Assembly (NCBI RefSeq): GCF_015351245.1
Contig: NZ_JADKSO010000004.1
Span: 186,001-250,000, forward strand
Reading direction: 5' to 3'
Length of the DNA: 64,000 nucleotides
Source of the DNA: Rathayibacter sp. VKM Ac-2879
GTDB lineage: Bacteria; Actinomycetota; Actinomycetes; Actinomycetales; Microbacteriaceae
Under the pieces are notes generated by a model. That model did no database searches, was not told the DNA's origin, and saw nothing but the letters and a program-made list of their open reading frames with translations. The position numbers were made by a program, and so were the translations under genes. Shown in pieces: positions 44,839 to 52,665 of this stretch; within the stretch, counting starts at the first letter, position 1; every line of letters begins with the position of its first letter.

Positions 44839-45861
44839 GTGCTCGAGCAGCTCGAACCGCTAGCGTCTCCGGAGAACGAGAGTGGGGGCGTCGACCCCCT
44901 CCTCGGCGCCACCGTCGACGGTCGCTACCTCCTCCTCGAGCGGATAGGAGAAGGAGGCAGCTCCACCGTCTACCGTGCTCGCGACATCCGTCTTGCCCGG
45001 GCCGTCGCGGTCAAGGTCTACCGTTCACCCGCCGACACTCCGAACGAGCGTTCGCGACGAGATCGCGAAGTGCGCTTGCTCATCGACTCCCGCCACCCCT
45101 CCGTCGTCGACATCCTCGACCAGGGAGTCATCGACCGTGCCGGCGCCGAATCCTCGCCGCCTTGGGGCGAGGGTGAGCTCGCGTACCTCGCTCTGGAGTA
45201 CTTCGATCGCGCCGATCCGGCCGCCGCCTGGTTCTCCTCCGGGGACGAGAGCCTGATCGCCGAGGTCGGCGCCCAGCTCGCCGACGCCCTCGCGCACCTC
45301 CACGCCCAGAACATCCTGCACCGCGATGTCAAGCCCGAGAACGTACTCGTGCGCTCACGGCCGACACCCGCGGGCGCCTTCCTGCACGAGGCGAAGCTCA
45401 GCGACTTCGGCATCGCCCGCTCGGTCGACGACGCGCGGCTCACCCGCTCCGACCTGCTGGTCGGCACCGCCGCATACCTCAGCCCTGAGAGCCTGGGCTC
45501 GGGAGCCGTCGGGCCGGCATCGGACGTCTACTCCCTCGGTCTGGTGTTGCTCGAGGCGGTCTCCGGGCAGCGTGCCTACACGGGCACGACCCTCGAGATC
45601 TCGCTCCAACGCCTGCATCACGCGCCCGTGATCCCCTCGACGGTGCCCGAGCGGTGGCGCGAGCTGCTCGCGGCGACGACAGATCTCGACCCCGCGGCAC
45701 GACCCTCCGCAGAGGATGTCGCCCGCGGGTTGCGGGCCATTCTCGAACAGGCGCCTTCTGTGGAGCCCGCGCGCTCGGGACTGTACGGCGCGATGGCCCT
45801 CACCGCCGCTGCGGCCGTCGGAGCGGTCTGCGCGCTGTCGCTCACGGGCTGGCTGGGCTGA
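44839..45861 (+). CDS. serine/threonine protein kinase
   Basis: 340 residues. The Hanks-type kinase motifs are all present: glycine loop GEGGSSTVYRARD, VAVKVY (Lys), HRDVKPENVL (catalytic loop), SDFGIARS (DFG) and a P+1 region GTAAYLSPESLGSG. A C-terminal helix (GAMALTAAAAVGAVCALSL) near 315-335 would anchor it, but no sensor domain follows, so the outer part is nearly absent. GTG 44839 is preceded by GGAGG. It is under a palindrome likely bound by the divergent MarR. Confidence 0.93.
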   Translation: MLEQLEPLASPENESGGVDPLLGATVDGRYLLLERIGEGGSSTVYRARDIRLARAVAVKVYRSPADTPNERSRRDREVRLLIDSRHPSVVDILDQGVIDRAGAESSPPWGEGELAYLALEYFDRADPAAAWFSSGDESLIAEVGAQLADALAHLHAQNILHRDVKPENVLVRSRPTPAGAFLHEAKLSDFGIARSVDDARLTRSDLLVGTAAYLSPESLGSGAVGPASDVYSLGLVLLEAVSGQRAYTGTTLEISLQRLHHAPVIPSTVPERWRELLAATTDLDPAARPSAEDVARGLRAILEQAPSVEPARSGLYGAMALTAAAAVGAVCALSLTGWLG

Positions 45862-45996
45862 GCACGCTCCCGCCTGCCCGCTCGCCGAGGAGCGCAGTTC
45901 GGTCCCAGGCTCCCCCCACGACGCTGCCCTAGAGTCGTTCTGTCCTCGACCGACGCCGACCCTCCGCACAGCGCGGACCCGAACGGAGCCGATCCC

Positions 45997-46461
45997 GTGA
46001 GCCCCCGCCGCCTCTTCCTCCTGCTCTCGGTCGTGGAGACGGCCACATGGACCCTGCTCATCGCGGCCATGCTGCTCACGTACGTCGCCCGCGTCGGCGG
46101 CGGGCCCGTGAGCGTCGCCGGACCGATCCACGGCTTCGCGTTCCTCGCCTATGGCGCGGCAGCCCTGGTCCTGGCGGTCAACCAGCGCTGGTCGGCGGGG
46201 GCGACGGTGCTCGCGCTCGTCAGTGCCGTGCTGCCGTACGCGACGATCCCGCTCGAGCGCGGCTTCGAACGCCGGGGCCTGCTCGAGGGCGCATGGCGAC
46301 GGGAGGCGACCGCCGACCCGCGCGACGACCGTGCACTCGAGCGCCTCCTCCGCTGGGCGCTCGCGCGACCGGCACTCGCCGGGGCGCTCGTACTCGCGCT
46401 CGTGGCAGGGGTGTTCGCGGCGCTGCTCGCAGTGGGGCCGCCCGGAGGCGGACGGGCCTGA
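45997..46461 (+). CDS. DUF3817-family membrane protein
   Basis: 154 residues. The start RRLFLLLSVVETATWTLLIAAMLLTYVAR and the loop GPIHGFAFLAYGAAALVLAV carry the DUF3817 signature (E-x-x-S/T-W near TM1, H-G in TM2). Three TM helices are followed by a C-terminal extension with a fourth. Function unknown. GTG 45997 gives the family's usual N terminus. It is the last gene before the accessory island. Confidence 0.82.
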   Translation: MSPRRLFLLLSVVETATWTLLIAAMLLTYVARVGGGPVSVAGPIHGFAFLAYGAAALVLAVNQRWSAGATVLALVSAVLPYATIPLERGFERRGLLEGAWRREATADPRDDRALERLLRWALARPALAGALVLALVAGVFAALLAVGPPGGGRA

Positions 46462-46471
46462 GGCGTCCGCG

Positions 46472-46624
46472 TCACCTAGGGTGTGTCTCCTCATGGGCGA
46501 TCGGTCGGTGGCCGATTGACGCTTGGAATCGGATGAGATAGCCGTCAGGATCGGTGACGAGGAACTGCTGAACGCCGGCTTCGGTGCGTTCGTCGATGCA
46601 GTACCACTTCGTCTCAGGTTCCAT
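46472..46624 (-). pseudogene. C-terminal remnant of a VOC/glyoxalase-family protein
   Basis: Fifty codons read EPETKWYCIDERTEAGVQQF, then LVTDPDGYLIRFQASIGHRP, which is the last strand-helix-strand and metal-ligand region (GYLIRF) of a glyoxalase/bleomycin-resistance-like protein. The remaining ~70 N-terminal residues are missing; upstream DNA has nothing like them. I read it as a gene cut off by insertion or deletion at about 46625, marking the left edge of the accessory island. Confidence 0.7.
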
Positions 46625-46636
46625 GGCATCACCTCT

Positions 46637-46655
46637 ACATGCTCTGAGAGCATGT
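46637..46655. repeat. 19-bp perfect palindrome at the island edge
   Basis: ACATGCTCT (46637-46645), one base, AGAGCATGT (46647-46655). It lies 12 bases from the cut end of the VOC remnant. It could be an operator of the lost gene or an integration core; I see no second copy in the window. Confidence 0.5.
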
Positions 46656-46656
46656 G

Positions 46657-46683
46657 CGGACCGACCCGAAACGGGCCGGTCCG
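46657..46683. terminator. short hairpin next to the palindrome
   Basis: CGGACCG (46657-46663) pairs with CGGTCCG (46677-46683) and an inner CCG/CGG extends the stem. On the minus strand it follows the 46722 gene by some 40 bases, so it may end that transcript. Confidence 0.45.
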
Positions 46684-46721
46684 AACGAGGGGGAGAACCC
46701 CTTCGACCCCCCCGGAACTGC

Positions 46722-47108
46722 TCAGCCGCGGTCGTGAAGAGCGCCAGCGAGACTTCTCTCCGCGGCCGCCGGCCGTCGCGACCGCCAAACCAGCGTCGAG
46801 ACGGCGGCGAGCCCGAAAAGGCCCGCCACCCCGGCGAAGATGGTCAGAAGCCAGCCCGGGCCCACCACCACCGCTGCGCCGGACGCGTTCGTGAACGTGC
46901 ACTCAAGGCCGAGCGGGAAGGCGCTGATCCGCGCTCGGACGTCCCAATCCGCGCTGTCGTCAGGACTCGTCAACGGTTGAGCGATGTCCGACAGGCAGGA
47001 CCCTTCCATCGTCCGAGCCTCGTACAAGCCACCCGCTACTGGCAAGGCGAACAAACCCGCCAGGAGCAGGAGCCAGACCGCGAGGATGATCCGAGCGCGC
47101 GTCGTCAT
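46722..47108 (-). CDS. small two-TM membrane protein
   Basis: 128 residues from ATG 47108. It has TM helix 1 (IILAVWLLLLAGLFALPVAGGL), an outside loop with two Cys (MEGSCLSD and LGLECTFTN) that could pair, and TM helix 2 (WLLTIFAGVAGLFGLAAVSTLVW), then a basic tail. The start overlaps the stop of the upstream gene (ATGA). No family recognised. Confidence 0.7.
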   Translation of the reverse strand: MTTRARIILAVWLLLLAGLFALPVAGGLYEARTMEGSCLSDIAQPLTSPDDSADWDVRARISAFPLGLECTFTNASGAAVVVGPGWLLTIFAGVAGLFGLAAVSTLVWRSRRPAAAERSLAGALHDRG

Positions 47109-47356
47109 CCTCTCGGCCACCTTTGCCGGTACTTCTTTCCCGCCCGGATGTTGCGGTTCTCGATCACGCCGACAACGGCCAAGCTCACGGCCACGGCCAG
47201 TATCAGCGCCCACCCGACCACGTTGAACCATTCACCCATGAACGCGCCGTAGGTCTGCTCGCCCGCGATCGCGAAGAGCATCAGCGACAGCCCGAACCAC
47301 ACCACCCCGTTCGAAATCAGCGCTGCACGAGCGAGCTTGGTGCGGGGCTTGGACAT
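47105..47356 (-). CDS. small two-TM membrane protein
   Basis: 83 residues. It has two hydrophobic helices (ISNGVVWFGLSLMLFAIAG and WFNVVGWALILAVAVSLAVVGVIE) and basic ends. GGGAGGG stands seven bases before ATG 47356. It is translationally coupled to the 46722 gene by a four-base overlap, so the two probably form one complex. No family recognised. Confidence 0.7.
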   Translation of the reverse strand: MSKPRTKLARAALISNGVVWFGLSLMLFAIAGEQTYGAFMGEWFNVVGWALILAVAVSLAVVGVIENRNIRAGKKYRQRWPRG

Positions 47357-47412
47357 GACCAAACCCTCCCACCGGCACCTGTGGTTGTCCAGGAAGATGA
47401 TCCGTCGCAGCG

Positions 47413-47471
47413 ACGAACGGCGAAGTGCCGGGGCAGTCTGTGAAGACCTGCCCCGGCACTTCGCCGTTCGT
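47413..47471. terminator. 24-bp perfect hairpin
   Basis: Stem 47413-47436 with 47448-47471, an 11-base loop, then CTTTCT on the plus strand. It sits between the stop of the secreted protein (47487) and the next minus-strand gene (start 47356). The length and perfect pairing are unusual for this genome, where terminators in this window have 10-14 bp stems. Confidence 0.7.
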
Positions 47472-47486
47472 CTTTCTGAAACCGAT

Positions 47487-48662
47487 CTAGCAGGGAGTCA
47501 GCTGTGTGAAGGTGCCTGTTCCCTTCCCCTGCGACTGCCAGCACTTCGCGGGAACAGACCAGTTTCGGCTTGCACTCAGGGTCGTTCGAGTCATTGGGGT
47601 GGAAATCGGCCAGGAGCCGGCGTAGACCCCCATGCAGTCGGTCAGTGCCATTCCCGACCCGGCGATTGACGTGCAGAACGAGTCTGACACCGCCTGTACG
47701 ACGCCGGTGGCGATGCTGGTCGTCCTGGTACCTCGAGGGGCCGACAGCCAGATGATCACGCCGTAACTGCCGTTAGCGGCCTGGATATTCTGCGGGTATC
47801 GCATTCCGATCGCCATCGAGTTGCGGTTGCAGGGGTCGCTCAGGTCGTTGATGTCCGCGTACGCGCCGACCGTGCTGTGGCTGGCTGCCGAGTAGTCCGG
47901 CTTGTAAAGCGCCCAGTTCCAGTTGTAGTTCACCGCCCACATGTTCTCCTTGTATCCCGTGCCACAGTTCGGTCGGGACGCCGTGTCGGACGGGCGTGAG
48001 GAGTCCGTGAGGTCGATCTGGAACTCGGCTCCGAAGCCGCTCGGCATCTGCGCCGGCACGCTGCCGCTGTGCCACCAGTAGCTCGTCAGAATGTCTGCAC
48101 GACCGTTCTGGTTCGTGATCTGGCCCTCTGCGTCATTCGGTCTCCAGTCGCCAGCGGCGGCTCGCATCATGACGTTGTCTGCATCGGTTGGGGGAGTAGC
48201 GACGTCCTGCACCTGGGCAGACGGAGTAGCCAGGGGAGCATCGAATACGACCGCACCAGGATCAAGCGCCGCGGTACGCGCCTGAGCCCGCTGCTGCGCC
48301 TGCTCGATGGGCATTTCGATCACAACTCCTGTGACCTCGGGCTGGGTGCCGAAGCGCTCGGAGAACCCTGCGAGGTAGGTGTCAGCACTCTGATCAGGAG
48401 AAGGCGAATACTCGCCCTCGATATCCCCGTTGTCGAAGCTATACGCGACGACAGGCGTCCCCAGTCCCGACGCGAACGACACCGCGTCCTTCAGCTTCAC
48501 CGCGTGCGCGAGAGGCAATGTGACTCTTGTGGCCCGAATCTTTTGCGGGTTGCTCGACGCAGTGACATTCGGTTTCGCAGACGCGGCGTAGACCGGGCTA
48601 CCTCCCGCCACTACCGCCAACGCCAGCCCAATGGCAACAGTCGCCTTCATATGCTTCTTCAC
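47487..48662 (-). CDS. secreted protein of unknown function
   Basis: 391 residues from GTG 48662. The n-region VKKHMK and core ATVAIGLALAVVAGGSPVYAASA form a Sec signal. An N-terminal domain (THe region around LKDAVSFASGLGTPVVAYSF and ERFGTQPEVTGVVIEMPIEQAQQRA) is followed by a Tyr/Trp-rich C-terminal domain (DILTSYWWHSG, ENMWAVNYNWNWALYKPDYSA, YGVIIWLSAPRG) with six Cys likely to form disulfides. GGGGAAAG precedes the start, as in the crystallin-like gene. I do not recognise the family. It is isolated, with a strong terminator behind it. Confidence 0.75.
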   Translation of the reverse strand: MKKHMKATVAIGLALAVVAGGSPVYAASAKPNVTASSNPQKIRATRVTLPLAHAVKLKDAVSFASGLGTPVVAYSFDNGDIEGEYSPSPDQSADTYLAGFSERFGTQPEVTGVVIEMPIEQAQQRAQARTAALDPGAVVFDAPLATPSAQVQDVATPPTDADNVMMRAAAGDWRPNDAEGQITNQNGRADILTSYWWHSGSVPAQMPSGFGAEFQIDLTDSSRPSDTASRPNCGTGYKENMWAVNYNWNWALYKPDYSAASHSTVGAYADINDLSDPCNRNSMAIGMRYPQNIQAANGSYGVIIWLSAPRGTRTTSIATGVVQAVSDSFCTSIAGSGMALTDCMGVYAGSWPISTPMTRTTLSASRNWSVPAKCWQSQGKGTGTFTQLTPC

Positions 48663-48927
48663 ACGCTGCTCTTTCCCCAGTAGGGGGTCCGCGACCGGAC
48701 CCCGCCCCCATGACGCGGAGATCCCGCTCAAGCGTGAACCTACCCGCCGGTACCTAGGCGTGTCTAGGTGAAATCTAGCCGTGGCTAGGAAGGTTGAACC
48801 CCGCCGTGTGTCGAAAACCGTCGCTCTAGGATTAGCGCATCAGCCCCCGCATTCCCCGCAAGCTGCTGGCCATCCTCGTCGTCGCCGACATTCCCGGTCA
48901 GATGCTCGACTAGGAGGACCGTCGCTC

Positions 48928-49156
48928 GTGCCGCTCACCTTCGCCGTCTGCGCAGGCTGCGTGGCTCACTGCCTACGCAGGGGTCGTCATCGGCGGGCTG
49001 GCGTTCGGGGCCGGCCTGTTCGCCGTCCCCATGATTGTCGGGATGTTTGTCGTGCAGCTCGCCGCAAAGGGTCGGAGGCGTCGACCAAGCCGACCGCCCG
49101 ATAACGATCAGTTTCGAGCGATTGAGGGAACCTACAAAACCGGCACCCACAGGTAA
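48928..49156 (+). pseudogene. frameshifted small membrane protein remnant
   Basis: AGGAGG (48912-48917) precedes GTG 48928, which opens PLTFAV and then runs into unlikely sequence. One base later the neighbouring frame gives AQAAWLTAYAGVVIGGLAFGAGLFAVPMIVGMFVVQLAAKGRRRR in pieces that form one long TM segment, a basic flank and then DNDQFRAIEGTYKTGTHR to TAA at 49154. I infer a one-base shift near 48950. The last 20 codons overlap the repeat at 49099-49134. Upstream, 48663-48927 holds no gene I can support. Confidence 0.4.
49099..49134 (-). repeat. module-boundary repeat, copy E
   Basis: On the minus strand this 36-bp stretch carries CGAAACTGATCG (49104-49115). It matches copy D (57263-57298) over 36 bases with about six mismatches and an exact 20-base run. 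It lies 75 bases ahead of the metallo-hydrolase gene. Confidence 0.65.
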
Positions 49157-49208
49157 GAATGCCCGTCGCGCCGGTCACCGCGACAGACTGGCCTCATAAA
49201 CTTGCCGC

Positions 49209-49949
49209 ATGAGCGCGCCGAATCTCCGACAAATCGCACCATCGCTGTACCTCCTGCGTCTTGAAGGTCCGGCTCACCTGCTCAACGTCTACATCTGGGA
49301 CGAACCTGACGGCGTGACGCTCATCGACACTGGGTGGGCGTCCAGCGCGCGCGACATCGAAGCCGCACTCCACACCGTCGTCCGCTCACGGAGCGACGTG
49401 CGACGAATCATCCTGACCCACTTCCATAATGACCACACCGGGTCGGCATCTGAGATAGCGGCCTGGGGTGACGTTGAAGTCATCGCAGGGCGTGGTGACG
49501 TGGCTTTCATCGAGGGAACACAGCGGGGCCCGATTGCAGCCCTCACGAGCAAAGAGATCGCCCTAATAGGCGAGGTAGCCGAGCCTCCCCATGGGCCAGC
49601 CTGCAACGTCAGCCGAACCGTGAGTGATGGGGATGTTCTCGACTTCGCGGGCGGGGCACGCATCATTGCGGTGCCCGGACATACCCCAGGAAGCATTGCC
49701 GTCTATCTGCCCGAAGCATCTGCAATCCTGACCGGTGACGCCGTTGCTGAACTCAATGGCAATGTCATTGTGGGTATCTTCAACACCGATCGCGACTCGG
49801 CTGTGCGATCCCTCCGCGCACTCTCTGCAACAGGCGCAGAGGCAGCGGGTTACGGCCATGGCGAGCCGTCCCTTGCCAATGCCCACCAACACATCGCGAC
49901 TGCACTCGACTTGTTTGCAGATGACCCGACCGGCGAGGATCGCGCTTGA
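49209..49949 (+). CDS. MBL-fold metallo-hydrolase
   Basis: 246 residues. Metal-binding motifs of the metallo-beta-lactamase fold are complete: THFHNDHTG (HxHxDH), the His in PGHTPGSIAVYL, the Asp in LTGDAVAELNG and the final His in GYGHGEP. The opening IAPSLYLLRLEGPAHLLNVYIWDEPDGVTLIDTGW is the standard first strands. It is probably a cytoplasmic Zn hydrolase of the glyoxalase II-like group; substrate unknown. It stands alone between repeat copies E and A. Confidence 0.92.
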   Translation: MSAPNLRQIAPSLYLLRLEGPAHLLNVYIWDEPDGVTLIDTGWASSARDIEAALHTVVRSRSDVRRIILTHFHNDHTGSASEIAAWGDVEVIAGRGDVAFIEGTQRGPIAALTSKEIALIGEVAEPPHGPACNVSRTVSDGDVLDFAGGARIIAVPGHTPGSIAVYLPEASAILTGDAVAELNGNVIVGIFNTDRDSAVRSLRALSATGAEAAGYGHGEPSLANAHQHIATALDLFADDPTGEDRA

Positions 49950-50002
49950 AGTCGCGGACCGTGGATTCACGCGCCCCCACCGAGGGACTCGCGTCCACCG
50001 TC

Positions 50003-50055
50003 CCGAAACTCTGGCCCGAAACTGATCGTCCCGTAAACAGGTTTCGATACGGCAC
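50003..50055 (+). repeat. module-boundary repeat, copy A
   Basis: A 53-bp stretch containing CGAAACTGATCG (50017-50028) and ending GGTTTCGATACGGCAC. It matches copy C (55955-56003) in inverted orientation with about 88 percent identity and one gap. The copy has its own inner palindrome, CGAAAC...GTTTCG. Confidence 0.75.
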
Positions 50056-50204
50056 ACGTTTGCGGCGGGTCCATCGCTGTGAATCGCGGAGATAACTGTC
50101 GTGGTTGTCGCGCTGCTTCGTGTTCACGACGCGGCCGGGTTCCGCGGACATGCGAGACGCGATGCACTGAGCGCCTTGACGGATTGTGCTACCGAACGCA
50201 TAGT

Positions 50205-50235
50205 CTGGTCTTTATTGATATTCAATAAAGACCAG
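50205..50235. promoter_or_regulatory. 31-bp near-perfect palindromic operator
   Basis: CTGGTCTTTATTGA (50205-50218) and its exact complement (50222-50235) around TAT. AT-rich in a GC-rich setting, and 14 bases ahead of the GTG at 50249. It is most likely the operator/promoter bound by the XRE protein encoded second in the operon. Confidence 0.75.
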
Positions 50236-50248
50236 ATCGGATGAGTTC

Positions 50249-50875
50249 GTGAAAGTTCAACAGAGCTATGTCGTAGCCGGCCGTGTTGCCCTGGTCACGG
50301 CGATAGCCGTGACCATCATCTGCGCTGCGGTTGCCACTGTGTTCGCCGTCGGGCACCTGGTTGAGGCGATGAGCGGTCGGGCGGTGGTCACCGTGCCAGC
50401 GCTCTCCACTATCGCGCCGGGAAGCATCGGGCCTGATGTGGAGTGGGCACGCTACGCGGGTGTGACGATGTTCGTCACTGACACCGCGGATGCGAGTGCG
50501 TTCTTGACGGGTTCGGCGCTGCTGTCACTCGGGTCAATTCTGACCGGTGGTGCGGCCCTCGTTCTCCTCTGCGTCAGCCTGTTGCGGACGCGTCCGTTCG
50601 ACGTGTCAGTGATCGTCGCCTGGTTCGTGGCGGCGGTGGTCACGCTGGCGTCGGGGATCGCGGGGCCACTAATGCGCGGGCGGGCGATTGAGCGCATCGT
50701 GCAGTCGTTGCCGGCACCAGCGCCTTCCGATCTGATCGGTCGCGGCGACACGGCTCTCTACGTCGCGCACGAGCTGGCTGCGCTTCCGTTGCTCGCGGGT
50801 GGGGCTCTCGTCTTGGTCGCCGTCGCGCTCACCGTGGCTCGCAAGCTCCGTCGCGACGCCGACGGGATCGTTTAG
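50249..50875 (+). CDS. four-TM membrane protein (DUF2975-like) paired with an XRE regulator
   Basis: 208 residues from GTG 50249 with four hydrophobic helices (ALVTAIAVTIICAAVATVFAV, LLSLGSILTGGAALVLLCVSLL, VIVAWFVAAVVTLASGIAG, LAALPLLAGGALVLVAVALTV). The arrangement and the XRE gene sharing its stop codon (TAGTG) resemble the DUF2975/YozG-type membrane protein and regulator pairs. The DUF2975 label is by context and topology only. Confidence 0.7.
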   Translation: MKVQQSYVVAGRVALVTAIAVTIICAAVATVFAVGHLVEAMSGRAVVTVPALSTIAPGSIGPDVEWARYAGVTMFVTDTADASAFLTGSALLSLGSILTGGAALVLLCVSLLRTRPFDVSVIVAWFVAAVVTLASGIAGPLMRGRAIERIVQSLPAPAPSDLIGRGDTALYVAHELAALPLLAGGALVLVAVALTVARKLRRDADGIV

Positions 50876-51144
50876 TGCCATCCGCAGGAGCTCCTGACCG
50901 TCATGTGCATTGCCGGCTGACGGAACTGCTCGACGAGCGCGGAATGAGCCTCACCGAGCTCAGCGAGCGGGTTGGAGTTACTATCGCAAATCTCTCGATC
51001 CTCAAGAACGACCACGCCAAGGCGATCCGCTTCACGACGCTCACCGCCATCTGCGATGTCCTCGACTGCACGACGGGGGAGCTCTTCGTGATCGTCCCTG
51101 GACCACTCCCCGCGCGCAAGAGGCGGAAGGGCGCTCCCAAATGA
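50875..51144 (+). CDS. XRE-family regulator (YozG-like)
   Basis: Up to 89 residues. LTELLDERGMSLTELSERVGVTIANLSILKNDHAKAIRFTTLTAICDVLDCTTGELFVI is a complete Cro/CI-type HTH closely resembling YozG-like partners of DUF2975 membrane proteins. The start is GTG 50875, overlapping the upstream stop, or GTG 50905, which would begin at the usual family N terminus. It probably binds the 31-bp palindrome at 50205. Confidence 0.88.
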   Translation: MPSAGAPDRHVHCRLTELLDERGMSLTELSERVGVTIANLSILKNDHAKAIRFTTLTAICDVLDCTTGELFVIVPGPLPARKRRKGAPK

Positions 51145-51920
51145 CGCTAACCATCGCTCGAGCCTCTCTTGACGTCGACGTCGCGCGCTGTCTGACTGGT
51201 GATATGACAAGCGACGCGGTTCTCGATTCCGTCCGGCTCCTGGCGCGTGCGGCGGCGACCGAGGAGTTGCTGTCGGACGTGGACTCGCTGTCCGCGGGGA
51301 TCACTGCGGCCGGGTGGGTTCGCAATGTGAATGGGGGCCAGTGGTCGCGGGAGGGACAACCTGGCTGGTCCCTGTTCTCCAGTGATCACGCACCAGGCCT
51401 GGCCGTCTTCCTCTCTGACGATGACGTCCAGGTGGTCTACGCCTGCGGCCAGGAGCTCGCCCGACGTCTCGATCGCGAAGAAGGGTTGCGGCGCCACGGC
51501 GCGGACCCCGGCTGGCCGGACTGGGCACGGGAGGATCCGCGGTGGACCGACTGGTCCGGCCTCGAGGCCGACTGGGTGACCTGGCACGGCGGACCCGCAC
51601 GCGTCTCACTGAACGTCAGGCCCGCCTACCAGCCCGGCAGGATTGTGGAGCCACCCCACCTCCACTTCCAGATCGAACGCCTCGACACCCCGTCGGATGG
51701 GCTGCCGGAGGACGACGAGCACGATCGGCTCGTCGCCCGCACCGGATCGTCTCTCGCCCGCTGGCACCTGGCAGGAAAGATGCGACTACCCGATGACGTC
51801 GTACGAGCACTCGAAAAGGATGACGATCCCGCAATCGTCGCGGCCGTCAAAGGGTACGAGAAGTTCCGCAACGCCGACACGAAGTGGAGAGCATCACTTG
51901 TCGAGAACGAGCAAGCCTGA
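51141..51920 (+). CDS. hypothetical protein, third gene of the XRE operon
   Basis: 259 residues. ATG 51141 overlaps the XRE stop (ATGA), so translation is coupled. The protein is soluble, acidic and Trp-rich in the middle (PGWPDWAREDPRWTDWSGLEADWVTWHGG), with a helical end (DPAIVAAVKGYEKFRNADTKWRASL). No family recognised. After it, 51921-52090 holds nothing I can support. Confidence 0.65.
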   Translation: MTLTIARASLDVDVARCLTGDMTSDAVLDSVRLLARAAATEELLSDVDSLSAGITAAGWVRNVNGGQWSREGQPGWSLFSSDHAPGLAVFLSDDDVQVVYACGQELARRLDREEGLRRHGADPGWPDWAREDPRWTDWSGLEADWVTWHGGPARVSLNVRPAYQPGRIVEPPHLHFQIERLDTPSDGLPEDDEHDRLVARTGSSLARWHLAGKMRLPDDVVRALEKDDDPAIVAAVKGYEKFRNADTKWRASLVENEQA

Positions 51921-52090
51921 CTCTTCCTAGTCGGTGCCAGGTCGGAACCGCCCCCGCATGGGCCTTACTATCCTCCGCTGCAAGCGTCCCAACTGCCCCG
52001 CCCCTCGATAGTCGAGACACCGAACGGCGCGAAAAGGCCGCCACGCAGCGCCGCAGTTCACAGTCCATCGCTGACCGCTTCCAAGTAACC

Positions 52091-52110
52091 CCGTAAACGA
52101 TCGTTTCCGG
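52091..52110. repeat. module-boundary palindrome, copy B
   Basis: CCG, one base, the perfect palindrome AAACGATCGTTT (52095-52106), one base, CGG. It resembles the GAAAC-GATCG core of the longer copies, but is shorter and more symmetric. It lies one base beyond the TetR stop, between the XRE operon and the TetR block. Confidence 0.55.
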
Positions 52111-52111
52111 T

Positions 52112-52645
52112 CTACTGAGCGCGAAGGCCATCGAGGATGAGCTCGAGCATGTGCGAAGATCGATCCCCAGGTCCGGGCGCCGCCCGCCAGAGCGCACCGG
52201 TGAGTTGAAGGAAGTCACCGGGCTCCGCATCGGCGCGGATGGCTCCTGCCTCCTTCCCAGCGTCGAGCAGCATCCCAATAGCCGCCACCACAGGACCGTA
52301 AGTCTGTTCGTTGATCGCCTGATGAGCACCAGGGCTCAGAGCATTGCCGAGCCCATGCTTTCTCCGCATCGCTTCAACAAGCCCCACCGTCCACGCGCGC
52401 AGCGCGTCCCGCGGAGGTAGCTCATCCAAGAGCGTCGGCGCTGTATCGACGATCCGCGCCACCTCGTCCTGGTAGACGGCCAGGACCAGAGCCTCGCGGG
52501 TCGGATAGTTGCGGTAGAGGGTGCCCGCGCCGACGCCGGCGCGTTGAGCGACCTGGTTCATCGACGTTGCACCGTCCTCACCGAACGCCTCGCGTGCCGC
52601 GGCGAGGATGCGTGCCCGATTCTCTCGGGCGTCGGAACGAACCAT
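52112..52645 (-). CDS. TetR/AcrR-family transcriptional regulator
   Basis: 177 residues. The HTH reads RILAAAREAFGEDGATSMNQVAQRAGVGAGTLYRNYPTREALVLAVYQDEV (TLYRNYPTR signature). The C terminus resembles the SbtR-like TetR_C group (HMLELILDGLRAQ end). It is divergent from the aldo/keto reductase gene, with two palindromic sites between them. Confidence 0.92.
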   Translation of the reverse strand: MVRSDARENRARILAAAREAFGEDGATSMNQVAQRAGVGAGTLYRNYPTREALVLAVYQDEVARIVDTAPTLLDELPPRDALRAWTVGLVEAMRRKHGLGNALSPGAHQAINEQTYGPVVAAIGMLLDAGKEAGAIRADAEPGDFLQLTGALWRAAPGPGDRSSHMLELILDGLRAQ

Positions 52646-52665
52646 GGGAACCTCATCTTGCTAAC

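Noticed and set aside
49209-49949. The MBL protein as a beta-lactamase resistance gene
   Set aside because: The motifs show only the general metallo-hydrolase fold; there is no signal peptide and no feature specific to class B lactamases.
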